Shown here one piece after another: positions 1 to 8,200 of a stretch of DNA of 47,370 bases (within the stretch, counting starts at the first letter, position 1; each line of letters begins with the position of its first letter). The stretch covers positions 1-47,370 of the forward strand of contig NZ_JAQTWM010000021.1 of the NCBI RefSeq assembly GCF_028689305.1, given 5' to 3'. The notes below the pieces were generated by a model. That model was given only the letters and a program-made list of their open reading frames with translations, searched no databases and had not been told where the DNA came from. Source of the DNA: Rhodoferax sp. GTDB lineage: Bacteria; Pseudomonadota; Gammaproteobacteria; Burkholderiales; Burkholderiaceae_C. The translations under genes and the position numbers were made by a program.

Positions 1-1425
1 TGCTGCCGGGTGCACCGGCCATGAAACAGACACCCCCAGCCCTGTGCCGTTGAGCCCCAGGTGGGCATGAACCTGCCCTCCCAACTGCTGTGCAGCCGAT
101 GCCACGATCGCCAAGCCCAGGCCAGAGCCCTCGCCAACGGACTGCGAGCCCCGGTGGAAGCGCTCGAACAGGCGAGGCCATTCGGACGGAGGCACCCCCG
201 GCCCGTCGCCCTGCACCGTCAGCTCGATCAATTCCGCCCCCAGAGGCGGCAGGTCGGCTGCGTTGGGGCCAGGCGACAGGCGCACTTCGATCTGCCCCCC
301 TGGTTTGCCGTGTCGGATGGCGTTGCGCACCAGGTTGTCCAAGATCAGTTCCATGCTGGCACCCGGTATGCTGCATTCCAGTTGTTCTGGTCCGACATAT
401 GACAGTGTCATTGAGCGCTGTGCCGCCAGCGGTGCATGGGTGGCGAGGGTTTCACGCGCCAGATCGGGCAGTTGCCGGGGAGTCCAGTGGGCTTCTGTGG
501 TGGCTTGCAGGCGACCCAGTTCCAGCAGTTGGTGCACCAGCCGGTTGGTGCGCTGCAGAACGGTTTCCAGCCTGTGGGCTGCCGCTTGCCGGGCAGGCTC
601 ATCCTGCGCATGGCGTACCGTATCGATCTGGTGGGTCATGATGGCCAACGGGGTTCGCAATTCGTGCGCCAGATCGGCCAAGGCGTTGCGCTCATGATCC
701 AGCAACTGCCGCAGCCGGGCCAAGGTCTGGTTCAGGTTTTGAACCACCGGGATCAGTTCTTTGTCCAACTTGTCGGTGGCCACAGGCTGCAGGTCGTCGG
801 GGCGGCGTTGGGACATTTCCAGCGAAAGCCGATGTAAGGGGCGCAAACCCAGGTGTACGGTGAGCAGGGCCAGCAGCCACAGCACCACCAGGCTGGCAGC
901 CAGCAAACCCAGGCTGGTGGGGGTGAGCATCACACTGTCGTACTGGATTTGTCGACTTGCCAGAATTTGAGTGATGTCCACCCGGTAGCTCCGGTCCGCC
1001 GTCCACATTGCGTACACCCGCAGGGGTGTGGGGCCTTCAGTGTCGTGAACAAAACCGTTGCGGTCGGGGTGGAAACGGTATCCCTGCTTCGCATGGCGGC
1101 TGTGCCCTGCTGGTGCGCCATTAGCTTGCCAGACTTGAAATGCCATGTAGCCATCAACCACAAACTTTTGCTTGTGGTAAGACTCAAGCAGGTGATCGAA
1201 CCCAGACAGCACATGTGCCATGGCCTGCGGTGGTGGATGGTCGTCAAGGGTGGCCACCATGGCTGTGGCCAGACCTTTCAAGTCTCGGTCGAAAGACCCG
1301 GATTCGATGGCCTGGGTGCTGTACAAACCCAGAAAATAAATCAAGGCCCAAAGGGCTGTGCAGGCCAGCAACAAAGCCAGCAACATGCGCCGCGCTATCG
1401 ATTGCCGCCACCAGTTGCCAGTCAT
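1..1425 (-). CDS. Sensor histidine kinase (QseC/TctE-like), 3' end cut by window edge
   Basis: Membrane histidine kinase partner of the adjacent response regulator. Reading leftward from ATG 1425, 475 codons are open to the window edge. The last visible residues lie just past the G2 box, so only a few codons are probably missing. There is a hydrophobic segment at about residues 13-35, a periplasmic loop, and a second membrane segment at about 155-185. Then come the H box LADLAHELRTPLA (phospho-acceptor His254), the N box DNLVRNAIRHGKPGG, GPGVPPSEWPRLFERF and GEGSGLGLAIV. The ATG overlaps the regulator stop (ATGA at 1425-1422), so the two are translationally coupled. The signal is unknown. Proximity to the sox operon suggests but does not prove a link to sulfur metabolism. 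Confidence 0.93.
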   Translation of the reverse strand, partial: MTGNWWRQSIARRMLLALLLACTALWALIYFLGLYSTQAIESGSFDRDLKGLATAMVATLDDHPPPQAMAHVLSGFDHLLESYHKQKFVVDGYMAFQVWQANGAPAGHSRHAKQGYRFHPDRNGFVHDTEGPTPLRVYAMWTADRSYRVDITQILASRQIQYDSVMLTPTSLGLLAASLVVLWLLALLTVHLGLRPLHRLSLEMSQRRPDDLQPVATDKLDKELIPVVQNLNQTLARLRQLLDHERNALADLAHELRTPLAIMTHQIDTVRHAQDEPARQAAAHRLETVLQRTNRLVHQLLELGRLQATTEAHWTPRQLPDLARETLATHAPLAAQRSMTLSYVGPEQLECSIPGASMELILDNLVRNAIRHGKPGGQIEVRLSPGPNAADLPPLGAELIELTVQGDGPGVPPSEWPRLFERFHRGSQSVGEGSGLGLAIVASAAQQLGGQVHAHLGLNGTGLGVSVSWPVHPAA

Positions 1426-2087
1426 GGGTGCAAGGCGTAGCCGATACCGCGCAGCGTTTCAATCTGGGCGGTGTCGAGTTTTCGCCGCAGGTTGTGGACG
1501 TGGAATTCCAGTGTGTTGAAGTGCAGGGGTTCACCCAGCGGGGCCAGAGCGCGGGCCAGGTAATGCTTGGTCACCACTTGACCCGCCTGTTTGGCCAGTT
1601 CCACCAAGATGTCGAACTCGCGCGGCGAAAGAGGCACGGTCTGAGCATTCAGCTTGACTTCGCGCCGCAGTGGGTCGATTTGTAGTGGCCCCACAGTCCA
1701 CAGGCTGTGTGTTTGCCCTACGGTTCGGCGGGTCACTGCATGGATGCGTGAGGCCAGTTCATCCGGGGCAACCGGTTTGATGACGTAGTCATCGGCCCCG
1801 GAATTCAGCCCGGTGACCCTGGAGTCCAGTGCGTCGCGTGCTGTCAGAACGATCAATGGCACGCGCACGCCCTGACTGCGCCAGGTCTGTAGCAAAGTCA
1901 TGCCGTCGTTGTCGGGCAGGCCCAAGTCCAGCAACACGCAGTCGAACGGTGCTGCGTCGGGCGCTGTCCATTGGTTCTGTGCCTCACGGGCCAAACGCAC
2001 CCACACGCTGGTGAACCCACGCGCGGCCAGCGCCCGTTGGGTTTCAGTTCCCAGTTCAATGTCGTCTTCCACAAGCAGCAGGTGCAT
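1422..2087 (-). CDS. OmpR/PhoB-family response regulator
   Basis: Transcriptional regulator of 221 residues. The N-terminal receiver domain has the acidic pair at residues 7-9, the phospho-acceptor Asp54 in VLLDLGLPDNDG, the switch Thr in IVLTARD and the Lys in DDYVIKP. The C-terminal winged helix has the typical ending LDTAQIETLRGIGYALHP. It resembles the QseB/TctD/PmrA group. It overlaps the kinase gene by four bases. The 222 bases upstream separate it from the sox operon and contain one copy of the intergenic repeat, so it may have its own promoter, though I found no convincing one. Target genes cannot be read from the sequence. Confidence 0.93.
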   Translation of the reverse strand: MHLLLVEDDIELGTETQRALAARGFTSVWVRLAREAQNQWTAPDAAPFDCVLLDLGLPDNDGMTLLQTWRSQGVRVPLIVLTARDALDSRVTGLNSGADDYVIKPVAPDELASRIHAVTRRTVGQTHSLWTVGPLQIDPLRREVKLNAQTVPLSPREFDILVELAKQAGQVVTKHYLARALAPLGEPLHFNTLEFHVHNLRRKLDTAQIETLRGIGYALHP

Positions 2088-2236
2088 CGCTGGCGGGCTT
2101 TGGTGAAAAATTCGAGTCTACCAGCCATGCTCAGAAGTTCGGCGTCTGCTCTGGATTGGGCAGACAGTTCTGGCAGTCGACGGCAGGCTGGGAGTCTGAC
2201 GCAGGTTCAGGGATCGTTCTCAACAAAACTTTGCAA

Positions 2237-2290
2237 GAAATCGGCTCTTAGCCCGGATAAACAAAGCACAAATAGCTATCGATACTATAG
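2237..2290 (-). repeat. Intergenic repeat copy R1
   Basis: Read on the minus strand this segment runs from TAGCTATTTGTGCTTTG to TATCCGGGCTAAGAGCC and then ATTT. It matches the copy at 41533 (TAGCTAC..GGCTT..CATCCGGGCTAGAGGCC..ATTT) at most positions. It lies just downstream of the last gene of the sox operon and ahead of the response regulator. Confidence 0.6.
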
Positions 2291-2309
2291 CAATGGTGGA
2301 ATCTCGACC

Positions 2310-2852
2310 CTATAACCAACGAGCCAGCTGGGCCACATCTTCCGGGAAGAGCTGGCCTTTTTCGGCTTGCAGCACCTGGCCCTGGCGCCCCAGGACCAGG
2401 GTGATGGGCAAGCCGCGTGGCTTGGGGAGCACCTGCTGCACTGCAGGCGTGACCCAGGCTGCAGGAAAGGTGTAGCCCTTTTTCTGCAGGTAAGTCAGCG
2501 CCGCAGTCGGTGTCTTGTCCACTGACAAGGCCAGCATTTGCAGGCCGCGGCTCTGCTGGGCCAGCCAGAATTTCTGCATTTCCGGGCTTTGCAGGGCACA
2601 AAACGGACAGGTGCTGGCCCACCAGTAAATCAGCGTGGTGTGGCCCCTGGCCTGCTCGGGGTGAAACACACTGCCGTCCAGCAGCGTGAGTTCAGGCAGA
2701 CGGACCACGGTCCCCTCGGCAGGCAAGGCAGGTGCTGTCGCCTCCAGGGCCACAGGCGTGTTCTGGGCCGCACTGACCACTGGGCGTAGCCCCAGTGCCA
2801 GCGCCCCCAGAGCCGGCAAGCGGGTGATCAGGCGTCTGCGTTGTGGCTGCAT
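2310..2852 (-). CDS. soxW: TlpA/SoxW-like periplasmic thioredoxin
   Basis: Predicted periplasmic thiol-disulfide oxidoreductase of 180 residues. After an N-terminal signal segment (starting MQPQRRRLITRL, ending near VSAAQ) comes a TlpA-type thioredoxin fold with the active site WWASTCPFC and a cis-Pro region RGLPITLVLG. It starts 16 bases after the soxB stop and is the last gene of the sox operon. In other sulfur oxidisers SoxW-type thioredoxins reduce components of the Sox system such as the SoxY carrier cysteine. That role is inferred here from position and motif. ATG 2852 was chosen because it gives a normal signal peptide; the frame is open further upstream. The symbol is by analogy. Confidence 0.8.
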   Translation of the reverse strand: MQPQRRRLITRLPALGALALGLRPVVSAAQNTPVALEATAPALPAEGTVVRLPELTLLDGSVFHPEQARGHTTLIYWWASTCPFCALQSPEMQKFWLAQQSRGLQMLALSVDKTPTAALTYLQKKGYTFPAAWVTPAVQQVLPKPRGLPITLVLGRQGQVLQAEKGQLFPEDVAQLARWL

Positions 2853-2868
2853 CACCGACGGCGGCCAC

Positions 2869-4602
2869 TCAGGCGGCGTAACCCGGGTTGGGCAGGGCAC
2901 CGATGATCTTGGGCGCATTGAGCTTGCGCGCCGACACCTTGCCACCACGGGCGGCAAGCCAGGTTTCCACCACTTCCCAGACCTGTTTGTTGCCTTGGTT
3001 CTTGGCTTCTTCCGCCACCGGAGCCCAGCCGGCCACCTTGTATTTTTTGTCGGCTTCGATGAGTTTGCCGTTCAGCCGCATGTCGCTGATGCGTTTGCCC
3101 ATGCTCTCCAGCGGGCTGCAGCTGTACTGCAGGCCGCCGACGCGCACCATGTCGCCGCCTTGCTGGTAATACGGGTCGGGGTTGAACAGGTTGTCACACA
3201 CGTCCTCCAGCACGGTCTTGATGGTGGCACCGGTCATCTCGGTCACCGTGGCATAGGAATAGGTGGTGGCGGTCATGTCCATCAGCCATTCGCGGGTGAT
3301 GGCCTGGCCCGGCAGCAAGGTGGTGCCCCAGCGGAAGCCCGGCGAGAAGGCCAGGTCGGCCCCCTGCACATCCATCAGCGCGTCCACCAGCAGCTGGTCG
3401 CCGGTGCCGTTGAAGTTGCCACGGCGGTAGAGCGTGCCTTCGGTCACGGCCAGTTTTTCGGCCAGTTTGGCTTCATACGGCGCACGGATTTTGGTGATGA
3501 GGGCGTCCATCTCCTTGTCGGCCGGCAGCATGTTGGCAAACACCGGCAACAGTTTGTAGCGGAAGTCGGTGACCTTTTTGTCCTTGACTTCAAAGTCCAA
3601 CACACCCAGAAACTTGCTGTTGGAACCCGCGTTGGTCACCAAGGTCTTGCCACCCTTGTTGCTGACCACACTGGCCACCGGCATGCCGTCGTGGGTGTGG
3701 CCACCCATGATGGCATCAATGCCACTGACACGGCTGGCCATCTTCAGGTCCACGTCCATGCCGTTGTGGCTGATGACCACGACCACCTGGGCGCCTTTGC
3801 CACGGGCCTCGTCGACCATCTTCTGCATGTTTTCGTCCTGAATGCCAAAGGCCCAGTCGGCCACCATGTAACGCGGATTGGCAATCGGTGTGTAGGGAAA
3901 GGCCTGGCCAATGATGGCGCAGGGCACACCGTTGATTTCGCGGATCACATAGGGCTTGAACACCGGGTCGCCAAAGTCATTGGTCTTGACGTTCTGCGCC
4001 ACGAAGTCCACCTTGCCGGCGAAGTCCTTCTCGACAATTTCCTTGACGCGCTCCATGCCCAGGGTGAACTCCCAGTGGCCGGTCATCACGTCCACGCCCA
4101 GCAGCTTGCAGGCATCGACCATGTCCTGGCCATTGGTCCACAGCGCGGTGCCCGAGCCTTGCCAGGTGTCACCACCATCGAGCAACAACGCACCGGGGCG
4201 ACTGGCTTTCATGCGCTTGACCAGCGTGGCCAGGTGGGCAAAACCACCCACCTTGCCGTAACGCTTGGCCGCCTGCTCGTAGTCCAGATAAGTCAGCGCA
4301 TGAGCCTCGGCGCTGCCGGGGCGCACTTTGGCCACCTTGAGCAAATGCTCTCCCACCAGGTGCGGCAGGTTACCTTTCATGCTGCCGATACCGAGGTTGA
4401 TGCTGGGCTCGCGGAAATAGATTGGCTTGAGCTGCGCGTGGCAGTCAGTCATGTGCAGGAACGACACCTGGCCAAATTTGGGGATGTCATACAGCCCGCT
4501 TTCCGCCGTGGCGGCCTCGGCCTGGGCGTAGGTGCCCAGCCCCATGCCGGCCATGGTGCCGGCACCCAGCACCTGCAAAAATTCACGTTTGGATAAGTTC
4601 AT
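2869..4602 (-). CDS. soxB: SoxB, thiosulfohydrolase of the Sox complex
   Basis: Dimanganese enzyme of the 5'-nucleotidase/calcineurin fold. It hydrolyses the terminal sulfone from SoxY-bound S-thiosulfonate and releases sulfate in the periplasm. The 577 residues match the usual size. The N-terminus NLSKREFLQVLGAG is a Tat-like signal, with KR rather than RR. Metal ligands are visible in LHMTDCHAQLKP (Asp53, His55), LLLDGGDTWQGSG, TGHWEFTLG, VVISHNG and GGHTHDGM. The gap to soxX upstream holds a strong hairpin with a U-tract, so soxB may be expressed at a lower level than the genes before it. No strong Shine-Dalgarno is visible ahead of ATG 4602. Confidence 0.97.
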   Translation of the reverse strand: MNLSKREFLQVLGAGTMAGMGLGTYAQAEAATAESGLYDIPKFGQVSFLHMTDCHAQLKPIYFREPSINLGIGSMKGNLPHLVGEHLLKVAKVRPGSAEAHALTYLDYEQAAKRYGKVGGFAHLATLVKRMKASRPGALLLDGGDTWQGSGTALWTNGQDMVDACKLLGVDVMTGHWEFTLGMERVKEIVEKDFAGKVDFVAQNVKTNDFGDPVFKPYVIREINGVPCAIIGQAFPYTPIANPRYMVADWAFGIQDENMQKMVDEARGKGAQVVVVISHNGMDVDLKMASRVSGIDAIMGGHTHDGMPVASVVSNKGGKTLVTNAGSNSKFLGVLDFEVKDKKVTDFRYKLLPVFANMLPADKEMDALITKIRAPYEAKLAEKLAVTEGTLYRRGNFNGTGDQLLVDALMDVQGADLAFSPGFRWGTTLLPGQAITREWLMDMTATTYSYATVTEMTGATIKTVLEDVCDNLFNPDPYYQQGGDMVRVGGLQYSCSPLESMGKRISDMRLNGKLIEADKKYKVAGWAPVAEEAKNQGNKQVWEVVETWLAARGGKVSARKLNAPKIIGALPNPGYAA

Positions 4603-4622
4603 GGTGTTGCGACGATTGCGTT

Positions 4623-4647
4623 GAAAAAAGCCCGGGCTGGCCGGGCT
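4623..4647 (-). terminator. Intrinsic terminator/attenuator between soxX and soxB
   Basis: On the minus strand AGCCCGG-CCAGC-CCGGGCT forms a perfect seven-pair GC-rich stem with a five-base loop. It is followed directly by a run of T (minus strand 4629-4624). A second, smaller hairpin (GGCTT-N5-AAGCC, 4650-4664) precedes it. It sits inside the 66-base gap between two genes of one operon, which suggests partial termination rather than an operon end. Confidence 0.75.
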
Positions 4648-4668
4648 GTGGCTTGCTTGAAGCCAGAT

Positions 4669-5322
4669 TTACTGGTTGACGGGCGATTTGGGGTCCAGCA
4701 GCAGGGCCATCAGGTCACGTGCCTGGGCTTCGGTGATGATGCCCTTGTGCACTGCCCGTGGCATGACGGAACAGGCGTTATAGGCCCTGGCGTTCCAGAT
4801 CTTGCCCCAGGTGTATTCAATGATGGCCTTGGAGGCCGGGCTGGTCGGATCGGCCGTGACGCCCCGGGTCTTGCCGTAGTTGTACAGGCTCGGGCCGATG
4901 GTGCCGAAGGAAATTTCCTTGGGGTCGATCTGGTGGCAGTTGTAGCAGTTGCCACCATTGGGGGTGTCGGCCTTGTCGGTGAAGGTCATGCCACGGCCAC
5001 TTTGGGCCAGGGCCTCGCCCTTTTTCCAGTCCCCCAGGTACCTGCCGTCAGCGGGCCACTTGATGGTTTTGAGCTGGGCCGCTTGCAGGGCCATGGCCAC
5101 CTCGTGATCAAGCGGCTTGCCCGCAACATCGGCAGCAGAGCAAGCGGCGTTGACCTCATCGGCCTCCAGTACCGACACCTTGACGATGCCTTCGTCCCGG
5201 AAGGATGACTTGACGATGCTCGCAGTCAGTTTGTCCAGATCCACCGAGGCGGACGATGCGGCACATCCCGCCAGCACCACCCCCGTGGCCAAGGCCAAGC
5301 TCAGTTTGATTGTGTTGTTCAT
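4669..5322 (-). CDS. soxX: SoxX, c-type cytochrome subunit of SoxAX
   Basis: Monoheme partner of SoxA. SoxAX oxidatively couples thiosulfate to the SoxY cysteine and passes electrons to cytochrome c. The protein has 217 residues. Heme attachment is CYNCH in GGNCYNCHQ, and a likely distal Met lies in the C-terminal NACSVMPRA. The N-terminus has a basic start, a hydrophobic core and VVLAGC, a good type II signal peptide with Cys20 as lipidation site. SoxX may therefore be membrane-tethered, whereas classical SoxX is soluble. It follows soxA by 17 bases, with a GGAG Shine-Dalgarno six bases from ATG 5322. Confidence 0.96.
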   Translation of the reverse strand: MNNTIKLSLALATGVVLAGCAASSASVDLDKLTASIVKSSFRDEGIVKVSVLEADEVNAACSAADVAGKPLDHEVAMALQAAQLKTIKWPADGRYLGDWKKGEALAQSGRGMTFTDKADTPNGGNCYNCHQIDPKEISFGTIGPSLYNYGKTRGVTADPTSPASKAIIEYTWGKIWNARAYNACSVMPRAVHKGIITEAQARDLMALLLDPKSPVNQ

Positions 5323-5339
5323 CAGGTTCTCCAGGGCAA

Positions 5340-6149
5340 TCAGCGTTTGAGGGCGGGCGCCACGGACTTGGAGCCCTGACTGTTCACACCCAGGTAGACC
5401 GCCAGAGCGACGGTGGCATCACTGGCAAAGCCGGGGTAGGGAAAGCGTTGCTGCCGGTAGCAGTCATTCAGGCGCTGCTGCATGCCCCACATCTGGCCGT
5501 TGGAGACCCGATAGGCTGGCCAGGCGGCAAAGCCGACACCGTCCCCCGGGTTTTTGGTCAGGTTGGGCAAGTCCTGCAGGCGAATGCGCCAGTTCTCACC
5601 CCCATGGCAAGAGGCACAGGAAAAATCGTGCGGACCGCCGCGCTGGAAAAATAGCCGCTTGCCTACTTCGTAGGCCACTTTTTCTTGCGGATGGGCTTGG
5701 GACAGGTTGAACTTCTGGTCGCGTGATTCAGCGGCAATCCAGGTGGCCAGAGCCGTCAAGGTATTTTGTTCACCCTTGCCAAAAGGGGTCTTGATGATGT
5801 CAGCCGGATCAAAACCTTGCAGGGTTTGCATGCAGGTCAACAGACGTGATTCCAAGTCCTGCACCTTGTTGGTGTCGGCAAAATAACGCGGCAATGTGAC
5901 AAATGCGCCCTTGACCACGCCTGGCCCCTGCCCCAGATCACACGCCTGCAGCGACACTTTTTTGGGCCCGCGTTTTTGTTTCCAGAGGTCTTCACCCTTG
6001 GCTTCAAAAAGATCGGCAGGATTGCCGTCCTGCAACATGGCGCGGTATTCCTCGATCGAGGACACGGCTGCAGACTTTTGGGCAAACGCGCTGGGCATGA
6101 ACAGCCCTGCCACTGCCGCCGCTATTGCCCCAAGGGTTACTTTTTTCAA
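5340..6149 (-). CDS. soxA: SoxA, L-cysteine S-thiosulfotransferase subunit
   Basis: Catalytic cytochrome subunit of SoxAX in the periplasm. One CXXCH heme site (CASCHGGENW) is present. The position of the extra N-terminal heme of diheme SoxA proteins is instead occupied by isolated cysteines (LQACDLG and LLTCMQTL), so this is the monoheme type. The cysteine in RLNDCYRQQRFPYPG fits the catalytic persulfide heme ligand. I chose TTG 6149: it gives a clean Sec signal (start KKVTLGAIAAAVAGLFM, cleavage after SAFA) and has AGGAG five bases upstream. The frame is open to another TTG at 6215, which would add an unlikely leader. The mature protein fits the family. Confidence 0.95.
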   Translation of the reverse strand: MKKVTLGAIAAAVAGLFMPSAFAQKSAAVSSIEEYRAMLQDGNPADLFEAKGEDLWKQKRGPKKVSLQACDLGQGPGVVKGAFVTLPRYFADTNKVQDLESRLLTCMQTLQGFDPADIIKTPFGKGEQNTLTALATWIAAESRDQKFNLSQAHPQEKVAYEVGKRLFFQRGGPHDFSCASCHGGENWRIRLQDLPNLTKNPGDGVGFAAWPAYRVSNGQMWGMQQRLNDCYRQQRFPYPGFASDATVALAVYLGVNSQGSKSVAPALKR

Positions 6150-6176
6150 TTTTGTCTCCTCACACAAGGACCAAGG

Positions 6177-6204
6177 AAAAAGGGCGGGGACACCCCCACC
6201 CCTT
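6177..6204 (-). terminator. Terminator-like attenuator between soxZ and soxA
   Basis: On the minus strand AAGGGGTGGGG-GTGT-CCCCGCCCTT pairs AAGGG with CCCTT and GGGG with CCCC around a small internal loop, and is followed by a T run (6181-6177). It fills most of the 72-base gap between soxZ and soxA. The soxA Shine-Dalgarno lies just downstream of it. Confidence 0.65.
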
Positions 6205-6221
6205 TTGGATGACAACGGCCA

Positions 6222-6533
6222 TCAGGATGCCGTGGCTTCGTCTGTACGGGTGTCACCCTTGGTGTCTTTCCAGGTCACACCAATCTTGTCGCCGGCTTTG
6301 GCGCCTTTGACGACAAACTGCAAAAACGGGTTCTTGGAGACCGCCGGGCCCCAGTCAGCCGTCATCACCACCTTGCCGTTGTGGGTGGCGGTCACTTCGG
6401 TGATGTGCATGGCAGGCACCAACTTGCCTGCCGAGTCTTTGCGCTGGCCGGACTCCATTTCATGACTCATCAAAACACGAACAGTGGCCTTGTCGCCTGT
6501 TACTTGGGCGCGAATACGCATCGGATCTGCCAT
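6222..6533 (-). CDS. soxZ: SoxZ, sulfur-carrier complex subunit
   Basis: Small beta-sandwich partner of SoxY. SoxYZ carries the sulfur intermediate between the Sox enzymes in the periplasm. The 103 residues are full length for the family, with the recognisable blocks MRIRAQ, VRVLMSHEMESGQRKD, VPAMHITEVTATHNGK and ADWGPAVSKNPFLQF. As expected it has no signal peptide and is exported with SoxY. AGGAG stands seven bases before ATG 6533. It lies between soxY and the first attenuator hairpin, so soxYZ belong to the promoter-proximal block of the operon. Confidence 0.97.
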   Translation of the reverse strand: MADPMRIRAQVTGDKATVRVLMSHEMESGQRKDSAGKLVPAMHITEVTATHNGKVVMTADWGPAVSKNPFLQFVVKGAKAGDKIGVTWKDTKGDTRTDEATAS

Positions 6534-6586
6534 TTTTTTACTCCTGGTATCAATTGAATTTCAAATATGGAAAAAGTGCACCGGCA

Positions 6587-7042
6587 TCAGCCGCCGCAAC
6601 CGCCCAAAGTCACCTTGACTTCTTTTTTGGCAAACAGGGCCTTGCCATCAGCCATCACCGCCACGGCGTAGACATCCGAAGATTGGCCCATCTTGGCACG
6701 GGTGGCAAAGTTGGCTTCAACACTGTCCGTCACGTTGAACTGGGCCACCATGGCGGCCGGGTTTTTCTCAACCAGAATCAGCATGTGTTTGACGCCAGCC
6801 AGCGTGGTGCTGGCGGTCAGCGGCACCACGGCGCCGTTTTCAGCGATGTCCGGACCACCGACGGTGACATCCTTGCTTTCGGTTGGCGCACCGGCACCCA
6901 GGGCCTTGAGCACGTCGGCCAGGCTCTTGGCCTCGAAGGCGGCCTTGTTGTAGGCCAGTGCATATTGAGGAAACAGACCGGTGGTAGCCAACAGGCCCGC
7001 CACCACGGCGCTGCGCTTGAGTGTCTCGCGACGAGTTTGCAT
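6587..7042 (-). CDS. soxY: SoxY, sulfur-carrier protein
   Basis: Carries thiosulfate-derived sulfur on a C-terminal cysteine through the Sox cycle. The decisive motif is the extreme C-terminus VTLGGCGG. The N-terminus MQTRRETLKRSAVVAGLLATTG is a twin-arginine signal that would export the SoxYZ complex folded. ATG 7042 is preferred over ATG 7066 because AGGAG stands six bases before it; this gives 151 residues. It is followed by soxZ after a 53-base gap without a strong hairpin. Confidence 0.97.
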   Translation of the reverse strand: MQTRRETLKRSAVVAGLLATTGLFPQYALAYNKAAFEAKSLADVLKALGAGAPTESKDVTVGGPDIAENGAVVPLTASTTLAGVKHMLILVEKNPAAMVAQFNVTDSVEANFATRAKMGQSSDVYAVAVMADGKALFAKKEVKVTLGGCGG

Positions 7043-7099
7043 AGGAATCTCCTTGATAAAGTTCACGTGAAAAAACTAAACTGATGACTTCTGACCGTT

Positions 7100-8200
7100 T
7101 TATTTGCCAGCCCCGGCAGCCAACCAGGTCGCAATGACCTTGATGTCTGCATCGTTCAAGGTTTGGGGCGGCATCGGGATGTCACCCCAGATACCAACAC
7201 CACCAGACTTGATCTTTCCGGCCAGGTAGTCAGCCTTGCCAGCATACTTTTTGCCGACATCCGTAAAAGCCGGACCCACAATCTTGTTGCTGATGCCGTG
7301 GCAGACTGTGCAGCCATTTTTCTGCAGCAAGGCCGTCGCCTTCTTGCTGTCGGGCTTGCCAGCCTCTGCGCCTGTGGTCGCTTTCTCAGCCAGTGGCTTG
7401 ACGGCTGTGGACACACCCGGCTTCTCACCCACCTTGGCTTCAGGCCGGGTGGTATCCACCCCATGCTGGGCGCCGACTGGACGATTCTGCTCCGCCAGAT
7501 TGCCGTGGGCATTGCGTGCAAATTCCGGCAGCAAGGAAGCGACCTTGGGCTCTGGCGCACAGTCTTTCATACAGGCCACATTGCTGGTGTCAGGCTTTTT
7601 GGCACCACCAAATTCCTTGCCCGGCCACAGGGTATGGTCGGTCGTCATGCCATTGCGGTTGGGCATGCGCTTTTGCACGTCCTGGATGGTTTTGTCAGAC
7701 AAGACAAAATTCTCCGGCACGATACCGGCAATGTTGAGCATGAAGGCCAGCGTGGCATACACATCGTCTGTGCTCAGGGTCTTGGGCGCGTTCCAGGGCA
7801 TGGCCCGGTTGATGAAGTCCCAGACGGTGGAGATCGTGGCCACCTTCATGAAGGTGGTACGCGCCGGGAAGCCGGGTGTCACCAGGTTGGCAACATGCCC
7901 GGTTTCCATGTCTTTGGGCTGGATGCCGCCGATCAATGGGCTAAACACTTCGCCCGACTCACCAAAAAAGCCATGGCACTGGGCGCACTTGGCTTCCCAG
8001 ATGTCCTGCCCCTTGGCCACGGTCCCCGAGCCGGGAGGCAGGCCCTTGAAATCCGGGCGAACGTCGATGTCCCAGGCAGCCACCTCCTTGGGCGTGGCAT
8101 CACGGCCGATGCCCGAGAAGGCAGGGGCAGCCTGTGCACTCGTCAGCGCAGCCAGCGACAGCAGGACAGCACTTAAACCCGCTTTACGAAACCTGAACAT
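7100..8200 (-). CDS. soxD: SoxD, diheme cytochrome c subunit of sulfane dehydrogenase
   Basis: Electron-accepting subunit of SoxCD, which oxidises the sulfane sulfur left on SoxY by six electrons and so allows complete oxidation to sulfate. The 366 residues begin with a Sec signal (MFRFRKAGLSAVLLSL, cleavage near SAQAA). There are two heme sites: CAQCHGFFGE in the N-terminal domain and CTVCHGISNK in the C-terminal domain. The two halves are joined by a charged, low-complexity linker rich in Lys, Ala, Pro and Thr. ATG 8200 lies inside the end of soxC (17-base overlap), indicating translational coupling. The upstream GAGG motif supports this start. Confidence 0.96.
   Translation of the reverse strand: MFRFRKAGLSAVLLSLAALTSAQAAPAFSGIGRDATPKEVAAWDIDVRPDFKGLPPGSGTVAKGQDIWEAKCAQCHGFFGESGEVFSPLIGGIQPKDMETGHVANLVTPGFPARTTFMKVATISTVWDFINRAMPWNAPKTLSTDDVYATLAFMLNIAGIVPENFVLSDKTIQDVQKRMPNRNGMTTDHTLWPGKEFGGAKKPDTSNVACMKDCAPEPKVASLLPEFARNAHGNLAEQNRPVGAQHGVDTTRPEAKVGEKPGVSTAVKPLAEKATTGAEAGKPDSKKATALLQKNGCTVCHGISNKIVGPAFTDVGKKYAGKADYLAGKIKSGGVGIWGDIPMPPQTLNDADIKVIATWLAAGAGK

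Noticed and set aside
2686..4596. Open frame of 636 codons on the plus strand
   Set aside because: It lies opposite soxB and its C-terminal neighbour. The translation is rich in His, Gly and Val with no domain, as expected from the complement of GC-rich third positions.
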